5,777 nucleotides of DNA from Micrococcales bacterium (GTDB taxonomy: Bacteria > Actinomycetota > Actinomycetes > Actinomycetales > Cellulomonadaceae): positions 1-5,777 of the forward strand of contig WRCL01000142.1 in assembly GCA_009783975.1 (NCBI GenBank), in the 5' to 3' direction. Position 1 is the first letter of the stretch. The number at the start of each line of letters is the position of its first letter. Positions 1-4,816 of the stretch are shown here, one piece after another. Both the position numbers and the translations under genes were made by a program. The notes below the pieces were generated by a model. It had not been told where the DNA came from, did no database searches, and saw only the letters and a list, made by a program, of their open reading frames with translations.

Positions 1-63
1 ATCCCGGCGGCGGCGGCGGTGGGGGCTGTTGCGTACTGGTTGCTCCGGGGTGTGCTGCTGTAG
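1..63 (+). CDS. 3' end of an upstream gene, C-terminal membrane-like tail (partial)
   Basis: Reading frame 1 is open from the first base and stops with TAG at 61-63. The visible 20 residues read IPAAAAVGAVAYWLLRGVLL, an alanine-rich hydrophobic stretch with one arginine that looks like the last membrane segment of an integral membrane protein. The start and the rest of the gene lie before the window, so the family cannot be named. It runs in the same direction as the lipoprotein gene at 635 but is separated from it by about 570 bp of repeats, so co-transcription is doubtful. Frame 1 agrees with high-GC third positions (mostly G or C). A chance open frame is possible because GC-rich DNA has few stops, but the hydrophobic composition and clean stop favour a real gene end. 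Confidence 0.55.
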   Translation: MPAAAAVGAVAYWLLRGVLL

Positions 64-70
64 CTTCTGG

Positions 71-106
71 CTTGGGCTTGGGCTTGGGCTTGGGCTTGGG
101 CTTGGG
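71..106 (+). repeat. Hexamer tandem repeat (CTTGGG)6, G-quadruplex capable
   Basis: Six perfect copies of CTTGGG occupy this interval, starting 7 bp after the upstream stop codon. Degenerate continuations (TTGGGT, GGTTGGGC, TTGGGTTGGG) carry GGG runs on to position 130, giving about ten GGG tracts in under 60 nt with mostly 2-5 nt loops. This satisfies the usual G3+N1-7 pattern for a G-quadruplex on the plus strand, and so also in RNA reading through from the upstream gene. The array is prone to slippage and its copy number may vary between strains. Confidence 0.85.
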
Positions 107-132
107 TTGGGTGGTTGGGCTTGGGTTGGGTC

Positions 133-233
133 GCGGGTCGGGGATGTCTGTCCGGCGCGCAGTCCCTCGGCCGGCTGCGCCGGCCTCCCGCCAGACCCGG
201 TGCCAGCGCGCCGGACAGACATCCCCGACCCGC
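133..233. repeat. Perfect 28-bp inverted repeat with nested hairpin
   Basis: Positions 133-160 and 206-233 are exact reverse complements over 28 bp (left arm begins GCGGGTCGGGGATG). They enclose 45 nt containing a second perfect hairpin, 169-175 with 179-185 (GGCCGGC, loop TGC). The whole unit is 101 bp. As RNA it would form a very stable long stem and could terminate transcription of the upstream gene, although no T-run follows. The size and perfect termini also fit a miniature inverted-repeat element, but I see no target duplication in the flanks. It encodes nothing recognisable. Confidence 0.8.
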
Positions 234-278
234 TGTGCATACCGCACCAGTGTGGGGGTGGGGTCTGGGGGACGGCTC

Positions 279-295
279 GTCCGGCTGCGCCGGAC
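279..295. repeat. Short perfect hairpin sharing the core of the 169-185 hairpin
   Basis: GTCCGGC at 279-285 pairs perfectly with GCCGGAC at 289-295 across a TGC loop. The 13-bp core CCGGCTGCGCCGG is identical to positions 171-183 inside the large inverted repeat. Two copies of the same stem-loop core within 110 bp suggest a small palindromic repeat family; whether it recurs elsewhere in the genome cannot be seen here. Confidence 0.6.
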
Positions 296-322
296 ATCGG
301 CCGGATATGGGGCGGACACTGC

Positions 323-382
323 GCGGACACTGGGGACGGTTCCTATGTCTTGCCTGGTCAGGGTGCTGGATCGGGCGGAGTC
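323..382 (+). repeat. 60-bp direct repeat, copy A
   Basis: This 60-bp unit matches positions 418-477 at 57 of 60 bases (differences at 330, 370 and 372), including an uninterrupted 39-bp identity from 331 to 369. It begins with GCGGACA, passes through GGGGACGGTTCCTATGTC and ends in CGGAGTC. The copies are offset by 95 bp. No coding function is evident; the translation differs by frame and shows no family. Confidence 0.85.
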
Positions 383-385
383 GGT

Positions 386-432
386 GCGGACAGTGGGGAC
401 TGCGGACAGTGGGGACTGCGGACAGTGGGGAC
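386..432 (+). repeat. 16-bp tandem repeat linking the two 60-bp repeats
   Basis: The unit GCGGACAGTGGGGACT occurs at 386-401 and 402-417, and its first 15 bases recur at 418-432, where they form the start of direct-repeat copy B. A variant starts copy A at 323 (GCGGACACTGGGGACG). The 16-bp period suggests local expansion by slippage from the leading end of the 60-bp unit. Confidence 0.85.
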
Positions 433-477
433 GGTTCCTATGTCTTGCCTGGTCAGGGTGCTGGGTGGGGCGGAGTC
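418..477 (+). repeat. 60-bp direct repeat, copy B
   Basis: Second copy of the unit at 323-382, differing at three bases (425, 465, 467). It follows directly from the 16-bp tandem array, its first 15 bases being the third tandem unit. Both copies share orientation, so recombination between them would delete or duplicate 95 bp. Confidence 0.85.
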
Positions 478-626
478 TGCTTGACGCGGTTCGCTGGTGT
501 CGGGGGCGGTGCCAGACCCGGGCGCCCTGACTTGCTTGTGCTGTTGCGCGGGTGGGGGTCCCAACGGCGTCGGGCTGCGGTGAACGGCGGGGGGAAATCA
601 CTCGGATGGGGCAGTCGGTGGCCGAT

Positions 627-633
627 GGGAGGG
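627..633 (+). promoter_or_regulatory. Purine-rich ribosome-binding site with unusually short spacing
   Basis: GGGAGGG lies only 1 nt before the GTG at 635. This is a strong match to the anti-Shine-Dalgarno sequence but closer than the usual 5-9 nt. The next in-frame candidates, GTG at 650 and 653, would be about 16 and 19 nt away, too far. The start is therefore uncertain by five or six codons; either choice leaves the lipoprotein signal peptide intact. Confidence 0.4.
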
Positions 634-634
634 C

Positions 635-2482
635 GTGCGGACGACGGGTGTGGTGCGACGGGCGGGGGTGATCGTGCTGGTCGCGGGGGTTGTGCTGGGT
701 GCGGTGGGGGGGTGCACGGGCAATGGTGGGAGGTCCGACGACTCCGTTGTGGTGGTGTCGGTGGACTACATGTTTGGGTCGCTGAACGCGGCGACGCCGG
801 CGGGGCGCAGCCCGGGGAGCACGTTGGTGCGCGGGCTGGTGCACGAGGGGTTCTTCACCACGGACATGCGTGGGCGGGTTGTGCCGAACCTGTCGTTCGG
901 GACGGTCGAGAAAACCTCGGATGCGCCGTTGACGGTGCGCTACACGGTGGCGCAGGACGTGGTGTGGTCTGACGGGGTGCCGGTCACAGGCGCTGACCTG
1001 CTGCTGGAGTGGGCTGCCCGGTCGGGGCAGCTTGACGAGATCGTCCCGGTCGTCGGCGGTGACGGGACCGTGCCTGTGCCGCCCGACGCCGACCAGTCGG
1101 TCGCGTTCTGGGCGGCGTCGCCGGCATTGGTCCATGTGCAGGCCATTCCGACGGTCGACGAGCGGACGCTCACCTTGGTGTACTCCACCCCTGTCGCGGA
1201 CTGGATGACGGCGCTGGACGTCAACGTGCCGGCGCATGTCGTCGGGCGCCTGGCTTTGGGATCGCCGGGTGGCACGACGCCACCAGCAGCGACGACGGCT
1301 GCGGGCTGGGCAGGAGTGGTGTCCAGTGCGATCACGTCGGTCGACCGTGACGTGCTCGTGCCGATCTCGCGGCAGTGGCGGGCTTATGGTGTGCGGGCGG
1401 CGCTGGCCGCCGACCCGGCGCGCGGTGTGACGACCGGTCCATACCGGATCTCGCACGTGAGCGATGACCGCACCGAGCTGGTCGTCAACGAGCACTACAC
1501 CGGCGACCGTCGCGGCACGGTGCCCACAGTTGTGGTCCGCAGCGACCTGGACCCGTTGGCCCAGGTGCGTGCGGTGCGGTCGGGCAGCGTCGACGTCGCA
1601 CTGCCGATGAGCACCATCGATGTGCGGACCGCCGCCGGTGAGAGCTCGCTGACCATCGCCACCGGCGGGGGGGCCGCGCTACAGCTCTGGTTGGGCGAAC
1701 AACCGACGAGCCCGTTCGCCGGGGCTTCGGGGGCGGCGATGCGCTCGGCATTCGTCGCAACCCTCGACCCGCCGGGGTTGGCACGTGCCGTCAACGCCCC
1801 GGCGTGCGATGTCGTCCTCGCCCAGGCCGGACCGGACTGGAAACCGCCTGAGCCACCTGACGACGCAGATGCCGACGACCCCGGCGATGCGCCCGACGAG
1901 CAGACAGACGAACCCGCCGACGACCCAGGCCAAGAACCTCACCAGGCCGAGCAGGACGAGGCTCCCGCCGCCGACGAACCGACGCCGGTCTCGCCGACCT
2001 CACGCGTGGCCGTGCGGCTTCTCGTCGACACCCACGACCCAGAGCGTGCGGCCCTGGCGCAGACGATCACCGACCAGGCTGCCAGAGCCGGTTTCGACAT
2101 CACGCTGGTCACCAGCGACATCACAGTCGCGTTGTGGTCCCAACCTGGGCGCTGGGACGTCGCGTTGGTGCCGGTGGTCCAAGACCCGTTGCCGGTCTCG
2201 GCGGTTGTCGCCCGGTGGCGCACCGGTGGGGCTGGCAACGTCACCGCCCACTCTGATGAGGTCCTCGACGCGCTGCTTGACGCTCTGGTGTCCCAGACCG
2301 GCGAGGCAGCCATCGGCGCTGGCCTGGCCAACGTCGCCGACGCCCTGACCGCGTCGCACGTCGTGGTCCCCCTCGTCCGCCAGCCGGAGATCGCCGTGCA
2401 GTCCCGCGGCCGCCTGGCCAAGGTGCACCCGCCAAGCTGGGGTGCCAGCGACCTGACGGCATGGTGGAACTGGCTGCCCTGA
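635..2482 (+). CDS. ABC-type extracytoplasmic solute-binding lipoprotein (SBP_bac_5-like, peptide-binding family)
   Basis: Predicted 615-residue lipoprotein that binds a solute, probably a peptide, outside the membrane and delivers it to an ABC importer. The N-terminus has basic residues (R2, R8, R9), a hydrophobic core and a lipobox ending VGGC, with the lipidated cysteine at residue 27. Family-type motifs are WSDG at 111-114, followed by VPVTGADLLLEW, and TTGPYRI at 266-272, both typical of OppA/DppA-like family 5 binding proteins. The C-terminus ends in the tryptophan-rich WWNWLP. Residues about 403-456 form an acidic, proline-rich, clearly disordered insert with about 19 Asp/Glu in some 54 residues, interrupting the second half of the fold; it helps make the protein longer than the roughly 500-600 residues usual for the family. 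No permease or ATPase gene is visible, so it may serve a transporter encoded elsewhere. Third-position G dominates near the 5' end and C near the 3' end. The start GTG is the first in frame; GTG 650 is the alternative. Substrate unknown. Confidence 0.88.
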   Translation: MRTTGVVRRAGVIVLVAGVVLGAVGGCTGNGGRSDDSVVVVSVDYMFGSLNAATPAGRSPGSTLVRGLVHEGFFTTDMRGRVVPNLSFGTVEKTSDAPLTVRYTVAQDVVWSDGVPVTGADLLLEWAARSGQLDEIVPVVGGDGTVPVPPDADQSVAFWAASPALVHVQAIPTVDERTLTLVYSTPVADWMTALDVNVPAHVVGRLALGSPGGTTPPAATTAAGWAGVVSSAITSVDRDVLVPISRQWRAYGVRAALAADPARGVTTGPYRISHVSDDRTELVVNEHYTGDRRGTVPTVVVRSDLDPLAQVRAVRSGSVDVALPMSTIDVRTAAGESSLTIATGGGAALQLWLGEQPTSPFAGASGAAMRSAFVATLDPPGLARAVNAPACDVVLAQAGPDWKPPEPPDDADADDPGDAPDEQTDEPADDPGQEPHQAEQDEAPAADEPTPVSPTSRVAVRLLVDTHDPERAALAQTITDQAARAGFDITLVTSDITVALWSQPGRWDVALVPVVQDPLPVSAVVARWRTGGAGNVTAHSDEVLDALLDALVSQTGEAAIGAGLANVADALTASHVVVPLVRQPEIAVQSRGRLAKVHPPSWGASDLTAWWNWLP

Positions 2483-2491
2483 CCAGGTGGA

Positions 2492-2842
2492 CTACTCGCG
2501 CGGCCGTGCGCGGACTGGTCCTGGTCCGGGTTTGGGCGGTCTGTTCACAGCGGGCCCGGGAGTGGGTGGCGCGGGGGTCGGTCTGGCCGCCGGTTCGTCG
2601 GTGCTGGTCGCGTCGGTGGACGGGACGAGCTTGCGCAGGGCGGCCTCGGTCGCGTCGGACGCCTCGACTGCTTCGACGTTGGTGAGGCGGACGGCTTCGA
2701 TCACCTCAGCGCGGTGGACGCGTACCTCGCGGGGAGCTTCGATACCCAGGCGCACACCGTCGCTGCGGACCTCGATGACGGTGATGACGATGTCGTCACC
2801 GATGAGGAGCCGCTCGCCGACCCGTCTGCTGAGCACCAGCAT
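2492..2842 (-). CDS. csrA: Carbon storage regulator CsrA with C-terminal proline-rich extension
   Basis: 116-residue protein on the minus strand, ATG at 2842-2840, TAG at 2494-2492. Residues 1 to about 55 are a full CsrA domain: MLVLSRRVGERLLIGDD, then EVRSDGVRLGIEAP and EVRVHRAEV. The RNA-contacting residues known from E. coli and Pseudomonas CsrA are present at the canonical positions: L4, R6 and R44. CsrA acts as a dimer that binds ANGGA motifs in mRNA leaders, usually blocking translation; in Bacillus it controls flagellin and is antagonised by FliW. Usual length is 60-80 residues. Here about 50 extra residues follow: a short acidic/helical link (about 55-74), then 75-116 with 13 prolines and a basic end, probably disordered. 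No fliW or flagellar gene is visible. The gene converges on the lipoprotein gene with 9 bp between stops and diverges from the CoA-transferase gene. A weak ribosome-binding site (TAGGGT on the minus strand, about 7 nt from ATG) precedes it. Confidence 0.93.
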   Translation of the reverse strand: MLVLSRRVGERLLIGDDIVITVIEVRSDGVRLGIEAPREVRVHRAEVIEAVRLTNVEAVEASDATEAALRKLVPSTDATSTDEPAARPTPAPPTPGPAVNRPPKPGPGPVRARPRE

Positions 2843-2918
2843 GGTGTGACCCTACCCGAGGCCCCCCGTGTGGCGCTCAACCGGCGTGATGTCGAGCCGT
2901 GATTTGACCTAGAACTAT

Positions 2919-2951
2919 CGTTCAACGAGTGTCATCGATCGTTGTGTGACA
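2919..2951. promoter_or_regulatory. Possible operator: small palindromes in the divergent control region
   Basis: Two short symmetric elements lie between csrA and the CoA-transferase gene. CGTT-C-AACG at 2919-2927 is a perfect 4-bp inverted repeat about one base, and TGTCA (2930-2934) with TGACA (2947-2951) is an inverted repeat with a 12-bp spacer. The spacing of the second resembles binding sites of dimeric regulators, but it matches no consensus I can name. This AT-richer patch lies upstream of both genes. Elements this short occur by chance, so the call is tentative. Confidence 0.25.
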
Positions 2952-3010
2952 GATACAGCGTAGTCTGCCCAGGTCAGCAAGGCCTACTGCCGTGAGGCTG
3001 ACAGCTCCGA

Positions 3011-3016
3011 TACGAT
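3011..3016 (+). promoter_or_regulatory. Candidate -10 element (TACGAT) for the CoA-transferase gene
   Basis: TACGAT fits the TANNNT pattern of housekeeping-sigma -10 boxes in actinobacteria. A recognisable -35 is lacking (CTGCCG about 18 bp upstream is weak), which is common in these genomes. A transcript starting 6-8 nt downstream would begin at about 3022-3024, exactly where the base-paired leader starts. That coincidence is the main support. Confidence 0.4.
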
Positions 3017-3021
3017 CGTGC

Positions 3022-3114
3022 GTGGGACGTAGGCCCTGCGCTACGACAGCGCAGGCAACCGCTCCGCAGTCCACCACCGGGGCTGACGCCCCCCAGGTCG
3101 AGAAAGGACGCTGG
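3022..3114 (+). ncRNA. Candidate structured 5' leader (possible cis-regulatory RNA) of the CoA-transferase gene
   Basis: About 90 nt between the candidate promoter and the ATG fold compactly. A basal helix pairs 3022-3028 (GTGGGAC, one G bulged) with 3069-3074 (GTCCAC). It encloses a perfect 8-bp hairpin, 3035-3042 with 3048-3055 (CCTGCGCT, loop ACGAC), and an unpaired CAACCGCTCCGCA strand. A second hairpin pairs 3079-3083 with 3088-3092 (GGGGC, loop TGAC). The first loop's CGAC (3044-3047) can pair with GTCG at 3097-3100, next to the ribosome-binding site, giving a possible pseudoknot that would affect translation initiation. No T-run follows, so translational rather than terminator control is the better guess. 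It does not match any riboswitch class I can place with confidence. Structure is by eye only, without covariation support. Confidence 0.4.
3101..3108 (+). promoter_or_regulatory. Ribosome-binding site of the CoA-transferase gene, containing a CsrA-type ANGGA core
   Basis: AGAAAGGA ends 6 nt before the ATG at 3115, a good Shine-Dalgarno match and spacing, which selects this ATG over an in-frame upstream GTG at 2992. Bases 3104-3108 (AAGGA) also fit the ANGGA core bound by CsrA. Because Shine-Dalgarno sequences often contain AGGA, this overlap alone is weak evidence of regulation. Confidence 0.7.
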
Positions 3115-4626
3115 ATGTCGCGCATCCGTTCCCCCCAGTTCCAGAACAAGGTGATGAGCGCCGACGACGCGGCTGCTTTGATCCACGATGGTGACCAGCT
3201 CGGCTTGTCCGGGTTCACCGGATCGGGATACCCCAAAGCCGTGCCGGGAGCCCTCGCCCGCAGGGTCGAAGCCGCCCGCGCCGCGGGCGACGACCTGCGG
3301 GTCGGGTTGTGCACCGGTGCCTCCACCGCACCTGAGTGCGACGGCGAGCTTGCCGGGGTCGACGCGATCTCCTTCCGGATGCCTTACCAGTCTGACCCGG
3401 TCATGCGTAACGCCATCAACGCCGGCACCATCGACTACTGCGACATCCACCTGTCGCACTCAGGGCCAGTGGTGCGCCACGGGTTCCTCGGCCCGATGGA
3501 CGTCGCGTTGGTCGAGGTCACCGCGATCACGCCCGACGGCGCCTTGATCCCCAGCTCGTCGATCGGCAACAACAACGTGTGGTTGGAGTCGGCCCGCAAG
3601 GTGATCCTCGAGGTCAACTCCTGGCAGTCCGAAGACCTCGAAGGGATGCACGACGTGTACGCGTCGGTGCACACCCCGCCGCACAACACCCCGATCCCTC
3701 TGGTCGAACCCGGCGACCGGATCGGTGGGGCCACCTTGCACGTCGACCCCGACAAGGTCGTCGCCGTCGTCGAGACTGACGCCGCCGACCGCAACACCCC
3801 GTTCAAAGACCTCGACACCGACTCCAAGACCATCGGCGACCTGTACGTCGACTTCCTGCTCAACGAGGTCAAGCACGGCCGGCTGCCGGCAAGCCTGCTG
3901 CCGTTGCAGTCTGGCGTCGGCAACATCGCCAACGCGGTGCTTGCCGGGCTGCTCGCCCACCCGCAGGTCGGGCACCTGACCAGCTATACCGAGGTGATCC
4001 AGGACGGTATGGTCGACCTCATCGACGCCGGTAAGCTCGACGTCGCGTCCGCTACTGCGTTCTCCTTGTCGCCGGCGGCCGCGGAGAAGATGAACGACCG
4101 CGCCGAGTTCTACCGCAAGTACATCGTCTTGCGCCCGCAGGAGATCTCCAACAGTCCCGAGATCATCCGCCGCCTGGGTGTGCTGTCGTGCAACGGCATG
4201 GTCGAAGCCGACCTGTACGGCAACATCAACTCCACCCACATCATGGGTTCGCGGATGCAGAACGGGATCGGTGGTTCCGGGGACTTCACGCGCAACGCCT
4301 ACATCTCGGCGTTCGTCAGCCCGTCCACCGCCAAGGGCGGTGCCATCTCGTGCATCGTCCCCATGGTCTCCCACCACGACCACACCGAGCACGACGTCAT
4401 GGTCGTCATCACCGAGCAGGGCGTCGCCGACCTGCGGGGGCTGGCTCCCCGCAAACGCGCCCAAGCCATGCTCAAGGTGGCCCACCCCACCTACCGCCCC
4501 ATGCTCGCCGAATACCTCGAGCGCGCCGCTGCCAAAGCCAACGGCGCCCACACCCCCCACGACCTCGCCGAAGCCTTGAGTTGGCATGTGCGCATGCTCG
4601 CGACCGGCTCCATGCTCGCTGGTTAG
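3115..4626 (+). CDS. Acetyl-CoA hydrolase / succinyl-CoA:acetate (or propionyl-CoA:succinate) CoA-transferase family protein
   Basis: 503 residues, the normal length for the Ach1/AarC/Cat1/YgfH family of class I CoA-transferases. These cytoplasmic enzymes move CoA between succinate, acetate and propionate through a glutamyl-CoA thioester. Motifs in order: N-terminal GLSGFTGSGYPKAVP, substrate-side loop LQSGVGNIANAV (264-275), YTEVIQDGM with E293 at the position expected for the catalytic glutamate (Glu294 in Acetobacter AarC), GIGGSGDF (384-391) and ITEQGVADLRGL (from 432). All key positions are intact, so it should be active. Sequence alone does not separate the hydrolase, acetate transferase and propionate transferase activities; true hydrolysis is usually a minor activity in this family. 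Likely roles are acetate assimilation or overflow, or completing a methylmalonyl-CoA propionate route. The start is ATG 3115, chosen by the AGAAAGGA site and because the 41 residues upstream lie in the leader and do not resemble the family. It stands alone, divergent from csrA, and is followed by a strong stem-loop. Confidence 0.92.
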   Translation: MSRIRSPQFQNKVMSADDAAALIHDGDQLGLSGFTGSGYPKAVPGALARRVEAARAAGDDLRVGLCTGASTAPECDGELAGVDAISFRMPYQSDPVMRNAINAGTIDYCDIHLSHSGPVVRHGFLGPMDVALVEVTAITPDGALIPSSSIGNNNVWLESARKVILEVNSWQSEDLEGMHDVYASVHTPPHNTPIPLVEPGDRIGGATLHVDPDKVVAVVETDAADRNTPFKDLDTDSKTIGDLYVDFLLNEVKHGRLPASLLPLQSGVGNIANAVLAGLLAHPQVGHLTSYTEVIQDGMVDLIDAGKLDVASATAFSLSPAAAEKMNDRAEFYRKYIVLRPQEISNSPEIIRRLGVLSCNGMVEADLYGNINSTHIMGSRMQNGIGGSGDFTRNAYISAFVSPSTAKGGAISCIVPMVSHHDHTEHDVMVVITEQGVADLRGLAPRKRAQAMLKVAHPTYRPMLAEYLERAAAKANGAHTPHDLAEALSWHVRMLATGSMLAG

Positions 4627-4637
4627 CTGTCGTCGCG

Positions 4638-4670
4638 CTGGCCGAGGGACGTCCGTCGTCCCTCGGCCAG
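4638..4670 (+). terminator. Strong stem-loop, probable terminator of the CoA-transferase gene
   Basis: A perfect 14-bp stem pairs 4638-4651 (CTGGCCGAGGGACG) with 4657-4670, loop TCCGT, starting 11 bp after the TAG at 4624-4626. There is no T-run after it, as is frequent for intrinsic-type terminators in high-GC actinobacteria. The perfect symmetry means it could act on both strands. Confidence 0.75.
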
Positions 4671-4721
4671 TGTCGACATCACTTCGAGAATTGGGTCGAC
4701 GGCTCTGGGTGCTCGCGAAGA

Positions 4722-4782
4722 CAAGGCGTCCACGCGAAAGCGAGTCTTCAAAGACTTGTTTTCGCGTGGAAGGCTTGCCTTG
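4722..4782 (+). terminator. Second long stem-loop between convergent genes (terminator or structured RNA)
   Basis: Positions 4729-4747 pair with 4752-4770 over 19 bp around a 4-nt loop: 11 perfect outer pairs (TCCACGCGAAA with TTTCGCGTGGA), then a segment with two G-U pairs (4740:4759 and 4742:4757). An outer helix, CAAGGC (4722-4727) with GCCTTG (4777-4782), adds 6 bp beyond a bulge. The two wobble pairs become A-C mismatches in minus-strand RNA, so the fold is better on the plus strand. Position between convergent genes fits a terminator; a processed 3' RNA is also possible. Confidence 0.55.
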
Positions 4783-4816
4783 GGTGTGTCATTCGGCTGT
4801 CCGCACTGTGTCCGGG

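Larger units (their letters stand above)
64..634. other. Gene-free, G-rich, repeat-dense intergenic block
   Basis: This stretch of about 570 bp holds no convincing gene. All three forward frames are open over long distances, but their translations are Gly/Leu, Arg/Pro or Gly/Ser/Asp low-complexity strings that follow the DNA repeats rather than a protein family. The plus strand is strongly G-over-C biased. It contains, in order, a CTTGGG hexamer run, a 28-bp perfect inverted repeat with a nested hairpin, a second hairpin with the same core, and two copies of a 60-bp direct repeat separated by a 16-bp tandem repeat; these are listed separately. Positions 540-634 show no repeat and no recognisable promoter beyond the purine run just before the GTG at 635. 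Confidence 0.7.

Noticed and set aside
323..477. CRISPR array
   Set aside because: Only two repeat copies of 60 bp, no regular unique spacers (the gap is a tandem repeat), and no cas gene in the window.
72..972. Long open frames in all three forward frames over the repeat block
   Set aside because: They reflect the shortage of stops in GC-rich DNA. The translations are repeat-derived strings such as alternating Gly-Leu, with no domain, and the longest runs into the lipoprotein gene in the wrong frame.
2904..2932. TTGACC as a -35 box for the CoA-transferase gene
   Set aside because: At 16-18 bp spacing the expected -10 positions read GAGTGT or similar, with no TANNNT match, so no promoter can be supported there.
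3022..3100. SAM-I/SAM-IV riboswitch upstream of the CoA-transferase gene
   Set aside because: GGCAACC (3054-3060) and the later CAGGTCGAG recall SAM-I/IV elements, but the following GGTGC-containing helix and the expected P1/P2 arrangement are not found, and the downstream gene is not a methionine/SAM gene. A covariance-model scan would settle it.
2992..3114. In-frame 41-residue N-terminal extension of the CoA-transferase from GTG 2992
   Set aside because: The extension does not resemble the family, overlaps the folded leader and candidate promoter, and has no ribosome-binding site. ATG 3115 has a good one and gives the family length.
3460..4587. Long minus-strand frame opposite the CoA-transferase
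   Set aside because: A shadow of the plus-strand gene: Val/Gly/Asp-rich with no recognisable domain, while the plus strand has a complete conserved enzyme.
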